Below are positions 34,452 to 44,709 of a DNA stretch of 64,000 nucleotides, piece after piece. A program made the translations under genes and the position numbers. The notes under the pieces were generated by a model. The model was not told where the DNA came from. It saw only the letters and a program-made list of their open reading frames with translations, and did not search any database. The stretch comes from Salinisphaera sp. LB1 (GTDB lineage Bacteria > Pseudomonadota > Gammaproteobacteria > Nevskiales > Salinisphaeraceae). The DNA lies in contig NZ_CP029488.1 in assembly GCF_003177035.1 (NCBI RefSeq), forward strand, positions 2,232,001 to 2,296,000, written 5' to 3'. How positions within the stretch are numbered: the first letter of the stretch is position 1; each line of letters starts with the position of its first letter.

Positions 34452-35442
34452 GATCGCTCGCCACCATCTGCGCCGCGATCTTCAGCGCCGCCTCGAGGCT
34501 GCCGGTGTCCACGCGGTCGGTGCCGGCGAGTTCCAGTGCCGTGCCGTGGTCGACCGAGGTGCGCACGATCGGCAGGCCCAGGCTCACATTGACGGTGCGC
34601 GAGAAACCGAGATGCTTGATCACCGGCAGGCCCTGGTCGTGGTACATGGCCAATACGACATCGGCCTGGGCCAGCTGGTCCCGGGTGAACAGTGTATCCG
34701 CGGGAAGCGGGCCCACGGCGTCGATGCCCCGGCTGCGAGCGGCCTCGATCGCCGGCGCGATGATGTCGATTTCCTCGCGGCCGAGATAGCCGTTCTCGCC
34801 GGCATGCGGGTTGAGTCCGGCGACCCTTATGCGCGGCCGGGCCATGCCGAAACGTTGGCCCAGCCCGGCGTGAAGCGTGTCCAGGGTATGCGCGAGATCG
34901 GCGCCGTTGATGGCGCCGGGTACGGCCGAAAGCGGGATGTGTACCGTGGCCAGGGCGACGCGCAGGCTGCCGTCGTCGGTGGTCAGCATCATCACCGGCG
35001 CCGCGCTGTGGCAACGCGCGGCGAGATAGCCGGTATGCCCCGTGAAAGCGAAGCCGGCCTGATTGATCACCGCCTTGTGCACCGGGCCGGTGACCAGCGC
35101 GTCCGCTGCGCCGTCGCGACACCGCGCCACCGCGCGGTCGAGTGTGGCGAGCACGTAGGGCGCGTTGTCCGGATCGAGCCGCCCGGCCTCGGCCGGGCGT
35201 GCCAGATCAAGCGGGTCCACGGTCAGTTCGCCGGCCCGCTGCGGCGATGGCGCCGCTGCATAGTCGACTCGCTTGATTTGCAACGCCAGGCCCAGCTGAT
35301 CGGCGCGCTGACGCAGCAGTTCAGGGTCGGCGACCGCCACGATTTCGGCGGCGTGGGCACGCTGGGCGATGCGTACCGCCAGATCGGGGCCAATGCCGGC
35401 GGGTTCGCCGGGCGTCAGCAAAACACGAGACAGGCGCGCCAC
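34441..35442 (-). CDS. pdxA: 4-hydroxythreonine-4-phosphate dehydrogenase
   Basis: 333 residues, usual size. T-P-G-E-P-A-G-I-G-P-D at residues 10-20, GPVHKAVINQAGFAFTGHTG (zinc-ligand histidine), A-G-L-N-P-H-A-G-E-N-G and D-V-V-L-A-M-Y-H-D-Q-G-L are the metal- and substrate-binding motifs. PdxA oxidises 4-phosphohydroxy-L-threonine in vitamin B6 synthesis. GTG start at 35442, only six bases after the surA stop, consistent with one operon. Confidence 0.95.
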   Translation of the reverse strand: MARLSRVLLTPGEPAGIGPDLAVRIAQRAHAAEIVAVADPELLRQRADQLGLALQIKRVDYAAAPSPQRAGELTVDPLDLARPAEAGRLDPDNAPYVLATLDRAVARCRDGAADALVTGPVHKAVINQAGFAFTGHTGYLAARCHSAAPVMMLTTDDGSLRVALATVHIPLSAVPGAINGADLAHTLDTLHAGLGQRFGMARPRIRVAGLNPHAGENGYLGREEIDIIAPAIEAARSRGIDAVGPLPADTLFTRDQLAQADVVLAMYHDQGLPVIKHLGFSRTVNVSLGLPIVRTSVDHGTALELAGTDRVDTGSLEAALKIAAQMVASDHGA

Positions 35443-35448
35443 CAGCGG

Positions 35449-36870
35449 TTACGAGCCGGGCGTGCCGGGGGTGGGCTGGTAGTTCGGCATCCGGATATCG
35501 ACGTAAGCCTCGTCGCGCAGCTTGCGCAGCCACAACTTGCCCTTTTCCCGGGCGCGCTTGCGCCCGAGCGCCTCGCGTGCCTTGTTGCGCTTGGCTTCCT
35601 GCGTTTCGTCGCGCTGACGACGGGCGATCAGCTTGATGATTTCGTAGCCGTCGTGGGTCTGGAAGATATGGCTGATCTCGCCCTTGTGGAGGTTCTCGAT
35701 GTGTCGCCGCGTATCCGGAGACAGGCGGTTGAGCGGGATCCAGCCCACATCGCCGCCCTGGCGAGCGGTGCTCGAGTCGTCCGAATACTTGCGGGCGAGC
35801 GCGGCGAAGTCGGCGCCGGCAAGCAGACGTTGGCGAATTTGCTGGGCCAGCTTGCGGGTCCGCGCATCGCTGCGGATCTCGTTGGGTTTCAGGATGATGT
35901 GGCGGATATGCGCCTCGGTCACCATGACCTTTTTCTGATGGTTGTCGGACGAGTTGTTCTTGCCGCCACGCTCGTTTTCGAGCTTGAGTAGATACAGCCC
36001 GTCCGGTCCGCGGAATACCGGGCTGACCTGGCCGGGTTTCAGGCCGGCCAGCGCGCTGTCGAAACTGTCCGGCAGCTTGGCGCCCGAGACCCAGCCCATA
36101 TCGCCGCCATTGGCTGCATTCGGACCCTGAGAGACCGAACGCGCGGCGTCGGCGAAGCTCGTCTTGCCCGACGTGATCTGCTTGCGCAGGGTGGTCAGCC
36201 GGTCGCGAACCACGCCCGCGGAGGTGGAATCCGAACCGGTGGTCACGTCCAGTTTGATCTGGCGCAGATGGTACTGGTGGTTGCGCGAAAAGCGCAGGGA
36301 CTGGTTCTGCAGATAACGGTCGACGTCCTGATCGGATACCGACACCTTGCCCATGACCTCCTTCTGGCGAACCTTGGAGATCTTGATCTCTTCGCGCACG
36401 TGCTGGCGCACATCGGACATGCTCATGCCGCTCTGTTGGACCGCCTGGGTGAACTGCTGCAGATTCATGTTGTTGCGCTGGGCGATTCGCGACAGCCCCT
36501 GTTGCAGCTCGGCCTTGGAGACCTTGATGCCATCCTGATTGGCTTTCTGGATCTGCAGCTGGCGCATGATGAGTTGATCAAGCACCTGGGAGCGCAGCAC
36601 GTTGCGCGGCATCTGGCCGATCTGGGCGGCGTTCTGCTGCTTGACCTGGGCGACCGCGGCATCCAGCTCGCTCTTGAGGATGACGTCGTTGTTGACCACG
36701 GCGACGATCTTGTCCAGCGACTGCGGCTTCTGGTTCTGGCTCGACATCCCGCCGAGCGAGAAGCTGTCGAGCCCGCCGCCTGCCCCCAGTTGCTGGGCGC
36801 TGGCGAGCGGTAGCGCGAGGACGAAGATGAGACACCCGATGACCGGGCGTAGTAGGGAGGGATATTTCAT
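35449..36870 (-). CDS. surA: Periplasmic chaperone and peptidyl-prolyl isomerase SurA
   Basis: 473 residues. Signal peptide (about residues 1-25, cleaved after A-S-A). N-terminal chaperone domain with L-D-K-I-V-A-V-V-N-N-D-V-I-L and Q-V-L-D-Q-L-I-M-R-Q-L-Q. Two parvulin domains at about 195-295 (S-Q-G-P-N-A-A-N-G-G-D-M-G-W) and 315-415 (Y-S-D-D-S-S-T-A-R-Q-G-G-D-V-G-W). SurA escorts outer-membrane proteins, including LptD encoded just upstream. Its start overlaps the lptD stop by four bases. Confidence 0.96.
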   Translation of the reverse strand: MKYPSLLRPVIGCLIFVLALPLASAQQLGAGGGLDSFSLGGMSSQNQKPQSLDKIVAVVNNDVILKSELDAAVAQVKQQNAAQIGQMPRNVLRSQVLDQLIMRQLQIQKANQDGIKVSKAELQQGLSRIAQRNNMNLQQFTQAVQQSGMSMSDVRQHVREEIKISKVRQKEVMGKVSVSDQDVDRYLQNQSLRFSRNHQYHLRQIKLDVTTGSDSTSAGVVRDRLTTLRKQITSGKTSFADAARSVSQGPNAANGGDMGWVSGAKLPDSFDSALAGLKPGQVSPVFRGPDGLYLLKLENERGGKNNSSDNHQKKVMVTEAHIRHIILKPNEIRSDARTRKLAQQIRQRLLAGADFAALARKYSDDSSTARQGGDVGWIPLNRLSPDTRRHIENLHKGEISHIFQTHDGYEIIKLIARRQRDETQEAKRNKAREALGRKRAREKGKLWLRKLRDEAYVDIRMPNYQPTPGTPGS

Positions 36871-39236
36871 GGCGAACGGATCGTATCAAAGGTGCCGGTC
36901 GAGCGCGTTTGCGGCGTGGCGCTGAACATGTCGTGCTGCACGAACGACGACACGCTTTTGCCGAAGCGGCCCAGGCCGCGCAGCACGAACTGGAACATGA
37001 TGGTGCTGTTCTGGTGGCTGTTGTAGTCCACATAGTGGCGCCACGCCAACCGCACCGCGTAACAGCAGGACGGGCGATACTCCAGTCCTGCGAGGGTCTC
37101 GATGTTTTGATGGCGCTTAAACGAATAGTTCCATCGGCCGATCACATCGAGCCGTGAGCCCAGCGGCGCGCGAATGCCGATGGCCGCCTGCGACAGGGTC
37201 TCGAACTGCCCGGGAATGAGCGTGGTCGCATACACGCGGCTGCCGTGACGGTCATAGGGCAGGCGCGTGACGGTGCGCGCCGGGCGGTAGTTGCGATAGT
37301 AGCGATAGCCGAGGTCGAGTTGATAACTGTCGCGATGGCCGATCGTGGCGGTCGCGATGGCGCGATCGATTTCCGCCGCATGCGCGTCGTAGCTGAGGGT
37401 GGCCCGCGTGGTGAACATGTCGGACGGCGAGAACAGGCCGCCGGCGACATAATCGGAGCCGTGCTTGTTATAGCCGGTGGTCCCGCTGTTGGGCAGTCCC
37501 ACTCGCAGGTTGCGAAAACTGGTGACCCGGCCGAGATCGAACCGCGCCACGGTGCGCCCCGTATTCGGGGACACCAGATGCGAGCTCACCCCGACGGTGA
37601 CCTGGTTGGCATCGCCGATGCGGTCGATGCCAGTGTAGCGATTGTCCGCGAACAACTGGTCGTAGTTGAGCGTGGCGCTGCTCGAGTCGAAGATCGGGAT
37701 ATTCGACTGGTTCTCATAGCCGACCAGCAGATACTGCATGCGCGGCTTGAGGGTCTGGATCCAGCCGTTGTCGAGCGTGCGCGAAAAGCGCAGGCCGGCG
37801 TCGGCCTTGAAGCTGGGAATTTCGCGGTTGATGGTGTTTTGGGTGGGTTGGACGTAGCGGTCACTGGCCGCGTACTGCAAATTGCTCAGGTCGTAGTGCG
37901 TAAGCCGATAGGCGGCTTCGCTGTTGGCGAACCAGCCGCCATGATCCACGCCCCAGACTAGGCGTGGGCGCAGGTCGGTACGGTAGGCGTCGATGCTTTG
38001 GTCGCGGCGGAAATCGGTGAACTGGGCGTCGAGACCGGCCTGAAACGGCGCCGTGGGCGTCAGCAGATTGAGCGTGGCCTGGGGCATGCGCCGGTACGGA
38101 CGCGGGTCGAAGCGCCCGCCGAGGCCATTGAAATGATTGCGCAGGGTCTGAAAATCCTGTGCCAGCAAGGAGAATTTCATCCCGGGCTGGACCGCCGTGA
38201 GCTCGAAGCTGCGATCGAGCTGATACGTGGACGTATCCTCGAGGGTGTTCGACAGATCCCGGAAATAGTAGCGATCGGAAACCCGGTTGTACTTGGCCTG
38301 GATGCCGATATGTGGGGTGATCTGACCGGTATGCTCGAAGTGTTCGAGATCCCGTTCCGCGCCGTACTTGCTGTCGTACGGCAGCACCTGGCCATCGAAT
38401 TCGCCTTTCTGGTGTGGCTTCAGATAGCGGAACTGGGCGCCGAGCTGAAAGCCGCGTTTGCTCATCACGCGTGGCGTCAACGTCGCGTCGTAGTTGGGTG
38501 CCAGATTAATGTAGTACGGCGTGGCCAGCTCGAAGCCGGTACGGCTGGCGGTGCCGAACGTCGGCGCCAGGAAGCCCGTATGGCGTTGATTGTCGATCGG
38601 GAAATTCAGATACGGCGTGTACAACACCGGCACGCCGTAGATCTTCATGATGGCGTTATGGGCCACCCCGCGTCCGCTCTGACGATCGATATCGATACGG
38701 CGGGCCGACAGCAGCCAGGCCTTGGTCGGGCCGGGGCAGGTACTGTAGTCGGCGTCGTGTAGCCGGTAACGGTTATCGCCGAGCGAGTTGACGCGGGCGG
38801 CTTTGCCGCGTGCGCCCGAATCGAGCACCGAATAATGCGTGCCGTCGAATTCGCCGGTACGCCGGTCGATGTTGATGTTGCCCTTGTTGGCGGTTAAGTA
38901 CAGCCCGTCGCGCAGATATTTCAGGCCCCCATGCGCGGTTGCTTCCGACGTCTTGCGGTTGTAGCGGATGTAGGGGGCTTCCAGCGTCTGCCTGTTGCGT
39001 TCAAGATGCACGTGGCCCTGGGCGGTTGCGATGTCATGGGCCATGTTGGCCTGATCGGCCACGAGTGTGGACGCATTCCCCGCAGCCGGTAGACTCAGCG
39101 GCGGCGGGGCGATCGGGCAGCTCTGCGTATTCGTGCCGGCGGCCGCCAGTACCGCCGGGGTATAGATCAACGCGCCGGACAGCGCCCAGCCCAGCACCCC
39201 GGCGCGTGTCGCGCAATGCAATTTGAAATGAATCAC
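36867..39236 (-). CDS. lptD: LPS-assembly outer-membrane protein LptD
   Basis: 789 residues. Signal sequence at residues 1-32, an N-terminal beta-jellyroll (OstA-like) with V-A-D-Q-A-N-M-A-H-D and HVHLERNRQTLEAPYIRYNR, and a large C-terminal beta-barrel including NYDATLTPRVMSKRGFQLGA and the final LEYRPSCCYAVRLAWRHYVD. Conserved cysteines are seen at the N-terminus (QSCP) and as a C-C pair near residue 728, the pattern needed for LptD disulfides. It places LPS in the outer leaflet together with LptE. GTG start at 39236; divergent from amgK. Confidence 0.95.
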   Translation of the reverse strand: MIHFKLHCATRAGVLGWALSGALIYTPAVLAAAGTNTQSCPIAPPPLSLPAAGNASTLVADQANMAHDIATAQGHVHLERNRQTLEAPYIRYNRKTSEATAHGGLKYLRDGLYLTANKGNINIDRRTGEFDGTHYSVLDSGARGKAARVNSLGDNRYRLHDADYSTCPGPTKAWLLSARRIDIDRQSGRGVAHNAIMKIYGVPVLYTPYLNFPIDNQRHTGFLAPTFGTASRTGFELATPYYINLAPNYDATLTPRVMSKRGFQLGAQFRYLKPHQKGEFDGQVLPYDSKYGAERDLEHFEHTGQITPHIGIQAKYNRVSDRYYFRDLSNTLEDTSTYQLDRSFELTAVQPGMKFSLLAQDFQTLRNHFNGLGGRFDPRPYRRMPQATLNLLTPTAPFQAGLDAQFTDFRRDQSIDAYRTDLRPRLVWGVDHGGWFANSEAAYRLTHYDLSNLQYAASDRYVQPTQNTINREIPSFKADAGLRFSRTLDNGWIQTLKPRMQYLLVGYENQSNIPIFDSSSATLNYDQLFADNRYTGIDRIGDANQVTVGVSSHLVSPNTGRTVARFDLGRVTSFRNLRVGLPNSGTTGYNKHGSDYVAGGLFSPSDMFTTRATLSYDAHAAEIDRAIATATIGHRDSYQLDLGYRYYRNYRPARTVTRLPYDRHGSRVYATTLIPGQFETLSQAAIGIRAPLGSRLDVIGRWNYSFKRHQNIETLAGLEYRPSCCYAVRLAWRHYVDYNSHQNSTIMFQFVLRGLGRFGKSVSSFVQHDMFSATPQTRSTGTFDTIRSP

Positions 39237-39394
39237 GGCGGGATGTCACACCAATTAGCACCGGCTCATGCCGCGACGCCATCAAGCGCCCCGCGGGCCG
39301 GCCGAAATCATTGTATTCGCAAGCAATGCCCCTTCGGTCTGCGATTATGCGCACCGCGGCGCGCCCTCGCAACGCAAGCCGGGACAGCGCGCGC

Positions 39395-40372
39395 ATGAAT
39401 TCGGCCGTGGATCGACGCTACGATCAGCTCGTGGCATGGCTCGTCGCACGCATCGGCGGCCCGTTGGCATGGGAAACCGTATCGGCCGATGCCAGCCGTC
39501 GGCGTTATTTCCGCGCCCGGCGGGGTGGCCGGAGCTGGATCGCGGTGGATGCGCCACCGGAATACGAGAACGTGGCCGCGTTTGTGGCCGTGGCCCGCCT
39601 GCTGCACGAGGCGGGACTCAACGCGCCGCAGGTTCTTCATCATGACGCAGCGCTCGGGTTCATGTGCCTGAGCGACCTCGGCGATCGGACCTATCTGTCG
39701 GTGCTCGACGACGACAATGCCGATGCCCTGTTCGGCGCCGCCGTCGGTGCGTTGCTCGACTGGCAGGGGGCCAGCCGGCCGGGTGTGCTGCCGGACTACG
39801 ACCGGGCCACATTCGCGCGCGAGATGGCGCTGTTCAAGCAGTGGTACATCGCCGGCGAACTGGGCCACGAGCTGAGCGCCCGTGACGACCGGGCAATCGA
39901 CGGCGCCTTTGATTTCATTCTCGATCGACTGGCGACCCAACCCCCGGTCTACGTCCATCGCGACTACATGCCGCGCAACCTGATGGCCTGCCAGCCTCTG
40001 CCCGGCGTGATCGATTTTCAGGATGCGCGCTACGGCCCCGCCGCCTATGACGTCGCCAGCCTGTTCCGCGATGCGTTCGTCAGTTGGCCGGCCGCGCGTG
40101 TGGACGGCTGGATCCGGCACTACTGGGACGGCGCGATCGGGCGCGGCCTGCCGGTGGCCGCGGACTGGGCGAGCTTTCGTGAAGACATTGCCCTGACCGG
40201 CGCCCAGCGCCATCTCAAGATCCTTGGCCTGTTCGTGCGTATTGCGCGGCGTGATGGCAAGCCACGCTATGCTGATGACCTGGACCGGTTCCGCGATTAT
40301 CTGCGTCCCGTGGTCGCCGGCTTCGACGAGCTGGCGCCGCTGGGCCCGTTCATTGAAGCGAGAGTGCGATGA
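39395..40372 (+). CDS. amgK: N-acetylmuramate/N-acetylglucosamine anomeric kinase AmgK
   Basis: 325 residues, aminoglycoside-phosphotransferase fold. D-A-S-R-R-R-Y-F-R at about residues 30-38, the ATP-site D-L-G-D-R-T-Y-L, catalytic Y-V-H-R-D-Y-M-P-R-N-L-M and Mg-binding V-I-D-F-Q-D-A-R-Y-G-P are visible. In Pseudomonas AmgK phosphorylates MurNAc at C1 for the MurU recycling route; here the murU-type gene overlaps by four bases, which makes the assignment solid. It diverges from lptD, as in pseudomonads. ATG at 39395 chosen to match the conserved N-terminus. Confidence 0.93.
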   Translation: MNSAVDRRYDQLVAWLVARIGGPLAWETVSADASRRRYFRARRGGRSWIAVDAPPEYENVAAFVAVARLLHEAGLNAPQVLHHDAALGFMCLSDLGDRTYLSVLDDDNADALFGAAVGALLDWQGASRPGVLPDYDRATFAREMALFKQWYIAGELGHELSARDDRAIDGAFDFILDRLATQPPVYVHRDYMPRNLMACQPLPGVIDFQDARYGPAAYDVASLFRDAFVSWPAARVDGWIRHYWDGAIGRGLPVAADWASFREDIALTGAQRHLKILGLFVRIARRDGKPRYADDLDRFRDYLRPVVAGFDELAPLGPFIEARVR

Positions 40373-41034
40373 AAGCCATGATTCTGGCCGCCGGCCGCGG
40401 TGAACGGCTCCGACCGTTGACCGATCGCGTGCCCAAGCCGCTGATCGACGTGGGCGGCCAGCCCTTGATCGGGCATCATCTGCGCGCGCTTGCCGCGGCG
40501 GGGCTCGGCGAGGTCGTGATTAACGTCGCGTATCGCGCCGCACAGATCCAGCATGCGCTGGGTGACGGGCGCCGCTATGGCTTGCGCATCACCTACAGCC
40601 TCGAACAGCCCGGGGCGCTGGATACCGGCGGCGGTATCGCCAATGCACTGCCGCTGCTCGGACCGGCCCCGTTCCTCGTGATCAGCTCGGATGTATTCAG
40701 CGACATCGACTACGGCGCGTTGGCGTCGCAACGCGCAGGCGCCGAAGCGCATCTGGTGCTGGTTGATAATCCGGCACACCATGCCCGTGGCGATTTCGGC
40801 CTGCGCGGCGAGCATGTAGTCGATGCGGCGCCGCGACTGACCTACGCCGGGGTCGGCGTCTTTGCGCCCCACTGGTTCGGCCGGCGCAGCGAGACGTGTT
40901 TTCCGCTATCGACCGTGCTTCGCGAAGCGATCGAGGCCGATCGTGCCGGCGGTGAGCATCACCGCGGGCGCTGGATCGATGTCGGCCGGCCGAGGGCGCT
41001 GGCCGCCGCGCGACAGGGCTTGAGTGCCGCCTGA
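40369..41034 (+). CDS. murU: N-acetylmuramate alpha-1-phosphate uridylyltransferase MurU
   Basis: 221 residues. Nucleotidyltransferase signature MKAMILAAGRGERLRPLTD with P-K-P-L-I, then G-A-L-D-T-G-G-G-I and V-I-S-S-D-V-F for metal and sugar binding. It makes UDP-MurNAc from MurNAc-1-P, bypassing de novo UDP-GlcNAc-derived synthesis and the target of fosfomycin. Coupled to amgK by ATGA overlap. Confidence 0.93.
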   Translation: MKAMILAAGRGERLRPLTDRVPKPLIDVGGQPLIGHHLRALAAAGLGEVVINVAYRAAQIQHALGDGRRYGLRITYSLEQPGALDTGGGIANALPLLGPAPFLVISSDVFSDIDYGALASQRAGAEAHLVLVDNPAHHARGDFGLRGEHVVDAAPRLTYAGVGVFAPHWFGRRSETCFPLSTVLREAIEADRAGGEHHRGRWIDVGRPRALAAARQGLSAA

Positions 41035-41145
41035 GCGCGGTGCATGCCGGCGCGTTTTTAGTATCTGGCGGCCACGCTGCTAGAATCCCGCCCTTGAATG
41101 TCCGTGGCTCAAGGCCACGCGCCGAAGCGAACAGGGAGATCCCGA

Positions 41146-41747
<602 letters not shown>

Positions 41748-41751
<4 letters not shown>

Positions 41752-42704
41752 AGCGTCTGATCGTAATGGGTGGGCTGACTGCGGTTTTGCCGCTGTTCGC
41801 CGGTTGTGCGGTGTTCGAATCCAGTCCGGTGCCCCCGTCGCCCTCACTGACCGGGGTCAAGGCTCAGAATGCCGCCTGGCATGATGCCATTCATCGCAGC
41901 CCCCACGCCGGAACGCCGACCTTCGGGCCCCTGTCCGACGCCGAAAGTGCCGTCCAGAGTGCCGAGGCCCAGCAGCAGGTCAAACATTTCGATAGCCAGT
42001 CGCTGACCCAGGCGCAAAAGTCGTTGACGCAGGCAAAGAACGATTGGCAGGCGATCGCGAACAAGAAAAAGCGTAGCGATGATGCCCTGGCCAAGGTGGC
42101 CAATGAAGCGCACCGGGCGCAGCGTCTGGCCCAGATCGCGCAATATACGGCGCAGCGCGAGGTCGGGCTGAAGCAGCTCCATCAGTTGCAGGCGCAGCAA
42201 CGGCAGCAGCAGCAGGCGACAGCGTCTTCAGGTAGCGTCAGCACACAGGATCTCGCCGGCAAGCGCGTGGTTCCCGACATGCTGGGCAGCCTGCATTTCC
42301 AGAGCGGTACCGCCCGTCTGACCGAGGCGTCGCATCCGGTCATCGGCCGGCTTGCCAAGCTCGCCAAGGCACATCCGAAGCTCGGTGTGGCGATCTTCGG
42401 CTTTACTGACAACAGCGAGCCGCCCGCCAATCGGCTGCAGGCGTTCGTCAATTCCAATCCGAAGCTGAAGCAACAGCATCCGAGCCATAAGCAGAAGGTT
42501 CAGGCTTATCATCAAGGCCTGTCCGATGCCCGTGCGCGTGATGTTGCCCAGCTGCTGGTCCAGGCGGGTGTCGACCCGCATCGGATCGGGGCACGGGGCA
42601 TGGGGGCGACCCATCCAGTGGCGTCGAACGACACGGCCTCGGGCCGCCAGAAGAACGAGCGTGCCGAGGCCGTGATGGTGCCGCTCAAGCACAAGGGCAG
42701 CTGA
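41748..42704 (+). CDS. OmpA-family peptidoglycan-binding lipoprotein
   Basis: 318 residues. Lipobox L-F-A-G-C (cysteine at about residue 20). A central helical part rich in Q/A/K (about 65-165) carries DUF4398-like features. The C-terminal OmpA-like domain shows D-M-L-G-S-L-H-F-Q-S-G-T-A-R-L, I-F-G-F-T-D-N-S-E, L-S-D-A-R-A-R-D-V-A-Q-L-L and G-A-R-G-M-G-A-T-H-P-V-A-S-N-D-T, then Q-K-N-E-R-A-E. An insertion of about 25 residues (N-R-L-Q-A-F-V-N-S-N-P-K to H-K-Q-K-V-Q) interrupts the usual OmpA fold between its two motifs. Coupled to the preceding lipoprotein gene. Confidence 0.87.
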
Positions 42705-42721
42705 TCGCGGCGACGCAGCGG

Positions 42722-42747
42722 CAGAGGCGGCGAAGGCGTCGCCTCTG
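42722..42747. terminator. Stem-loop between OmpA-type lipoprotein gene and lexA
   Basis: CAGAGGCGGCG (42722-42732) pairs with CGTCGCCTCTG (42737-42747), one wobble pair, four-base loop. Only two T follow. Positioned between convergent genes. Confidence 0.5.
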
Positions 42748-42846
42748 TTCACATGGCTGTCGACCTGCCGGCGGCCGGCGTTGCGATCAGGCCTACCGCT
42801 GCGGCCGCTATGTGTCGACGGCGACGCGCGGTCCGGGGAGCGGCGA

Positions 42847-43479
42847 TCAGACCGAGCGCACGATGCCGACGGCAAGCCCTTCCAGGGCGAAGCCATCGCG
42901 CTCGGGGTCGACCTGGATATCGGCGTACGCCGGGTTCTCCGCCTGCAGGCGTACATGGTTACCGTCGCGCTGGAAGCGCTTCACCGTAACTTCGTCGTCG
43001 ATCCGGAATACGCCGATCTGACCGTTGCGGATCTCGCCGCCGGTTTTCACCCCGAGCAGATCGCCGTCGAGAATACCGGCGCCAATCATGCTGTCGCCGC
43101 GCACGGTCAACAGGTAATCCGCCGGCGCCGAGAACAGGCCGGGCGAGATACTCACGCGGCGCTCCACGTTTTCCACGGCGAGCACGGGCGCCCCCGCAGC
43201 TACCCGGCCAATAACCGCCAGGGTATCGCTGCTCTCGGACGGTTCATCGTCGGCGTTGTCGTTGGCCGCCTCCACCAGGCGAATCCCGCGACTGCGCCGT
43301 GAGCCGAGTTCGATCACCCCCTTGCGCGCCAGTGTCTGCAGATGCGCCTGCGCGGCATTGGCCGACGCGAAGCCGAGCGCGTCGGCAATCTCCGCCCGTG
43401 TGGGCGGGGCGCCGGTACGCTTGAGGGTGGCTCGAATGAAATCGAACACACGTTGCTGCTTGGGTGTGAGCTTTGTCAT
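42847..43479 (-). CDS. lexA: LexA repressor
   Basis: 210 residues. Winged helix: [34 protein letters not shown]. Cleavage site A-G in RVAAGAPV near residue 92, catalytic serine in G-D-S-M-I near residue 127 and lysine in V-T-V-K-R-F near residue 164. LexA represses SOS genes until RecA-stimulated self-cleavage. ATG at 43479 is chosen; the SOS box lies directly upstream, giving self-regulation. Confidence 0.97.
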   Translation of the reverse strand: MTKLTPKQQRVFDFIRATLKRTGAPPTRAEIADALGFASANAAQAHLQTLARKGVIELGSRRSRGIRLVEAANDNADDEPSESSDTLAVIGRVAAGAPVLAVENVERRVSISPGLFSAPADYLLTVRGDSMIGAGILDGDLLGVKTGGEIRNGQIGVFRIDDEVTVKRFQRDGNHVRLQAENPAYADIQVDPERDGFALEGLAVGIVRSV

Positions 43480-43480
43480 G

Positions 43481-43496
43481 CTGTAAATATATCCAG
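43481..43496 (-). promoter_or_regulatory. SOS (LexA) box of lexA
   Basis: CTGTAAATATATCCAG fits the gammaproteobacterial LexA box (CTG-N10-CAG with an AT-rich centre). It begins two bases before the lexA start codon, so a bound repressor would cover the ribosome-binding region or a very short leader. Confidence 0.85.
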
Positions 43497-43631
43497 CAAC
43501 AAGGTGTGCGTAAAGCGTCCCCCTCCATTGACTGCGCCAGGACCGGCCCCTAGATTCATTGATGTTGCGCTGCAACATGCGTGGAACGACTCAATCGGGC
43601 TGTACGCCCACAGATCGCCGGAGGGCCGATC

Positions 43632-44156
43632 ATGATCATCCAGGACATCGCATCGAATTTGCATCAGCGTGTTGAATGGGCCGGCCAGGCTTATCGCGGC
43701 GTCCGCCGGGCCTGGCGCGATACTCAGCGCGAGGCCATGGCCGTCGTCACGCACAACAGCCGCTCGGTCGCCAATACTGAAATCGGCGCGGCCAAGAATA
43801 TCTATACCTCCGCCCAGGCGGCGTTTCGGCGCGCCCGGCGGGACGGCCTGCGCAAGGTCGCGCAAAGACCCGGGCGCTATGTGCCGGCCGGGCGCAAGCA
43901 GATGGTCGCGGCCTATCGCGCCACGCTGAAGCTTCTTGACCGAACCCGTTCGGAACTGACCGAGGTCGCCAGCGGCGGCTATCAGCAGATCACCGCGCAA
44001 TTGGCCGGCTCGGCGGAGCCGTCGAGCGAGCAGGGCAAACGGTCTCCCGGGGCCGCACGCAAGCGCCCGGCGAAGCGTTCCGCCGAGGCGGATGCCGGAG
44101 CGGCCAAGTCCCGGCGTACGACCCGCAAGCCCACGTCGCCGCCGACCGCGACCTGA
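43632..44156 (+). CDS. Phasin-like/basic-tail protein of unknown function
   Basis: 174 residues. Helical N-terminal 120 residues (for example VEWAGQAYRGVRRAWRDTQR, A-K-N-I-Y-T-S-A-Q-A-A-F-R-R-A-R, then Y-V-P-A-G-R-K-Q-M-V) resemble phasin or polyhydroxyalkanoate-granule helices; the last 45 residues are Lys/Arg/Ala/Pro-rich and could bind nucleic acid, as in AlgP-like tails. GGAGGG before the ATG. Not firmly recognised. It diverges from lexA across 152 bases that hold the SOS box. Confidence 0.6.
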   Translation: MIIQDIASNLHQRVEWAGQAYRGVRRAWRDTQREAMAVVTHNSRSVANTEIGAAKNIYTSAQAAFRRARRDGLRKVAQRPGRYVPAGRKQMVAAYRATLKLLDRTRSELTEVASGGYQQITAQLAGSAEPSSEQGKRSPGAARKRPAKRSAEADAGAAKSRRTTRKPTSPPTAT

Positions 44157-44263
44157 GCCGGCAACGGCACCGTTCCGTGAACGGCCGGCGGGCTCGTGAA
44201 ACGGACCCGCCGGTTGCTCGCGGCGCGTGCTGCAGCGCCCGATCCCGGCACAGGCCGCGGTCG

Positions 44264-44709
44264 CATGCGCTTGCCGATGTCAACCGGGCTTCGAATCCAA
44301 CGCAGGCGCTCAGCTTGCGCGCTGGTCCATATCCCGCTCGATCATCGCATAGGCGGAATGGTTGTGGCTGGACGAGAAGTCGGCCGACTCAGCGACGTCA
44401 GAGCAGGGCTCCCGCGGCGAGTGCCGCGGGATGCGTTTGCCGATGTCAACCGGACTTCGAATCGATCGGAGGCAGTCAGCTTGCGGGCAGGTCCTTGTCG
44501 CGTTCGATCATCGCGTAAGCCGAATGGTTGTGGCTGCATGAGAAGTCGGTTGTCTCGGCCACTTGAGCAGGGCTCCCGCGGCGAGTGCGCGGGATGCGTT
44601 TGCCGATGTCAACCGGACTTCGAATCGACCGGAGGCAGTCAGCTTGCGGGCAGGTCCTTGTCGCGTTCGATCATCGCGTAAGCCGAGTGGTTGTGGATGG
44701 ATTCGAAGT
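44264..44709. repeat. Tandem decayed copies of the folE2 3' end
   Basis: Three units with period 166 and 163 bases: A about 44264-44428, B about 44429-44591, C from about 44592 into the end of the intact folE2 gene. Each contains GCCGATGTCAACCGG and, on the minus strand, codes the C-terminal end [15 protein letters not shown]-.-D-.-.-A-S-stop. B is almost identical to C; A has diverged. The repeats fill most of the 482-base gene-free gap 44157-44638. Two short stem-loops (near 44411-44430 and 44575-44593) sit between units. Confidence 0.85.

Noticed and set aside
44264-44709. Possible CRISPR-like array because of three regularly spaced repeats
   Set aside because: Period is about 165 bases, only three units, and each unit codes a homologous folE2 tail; no cas genes nearby.
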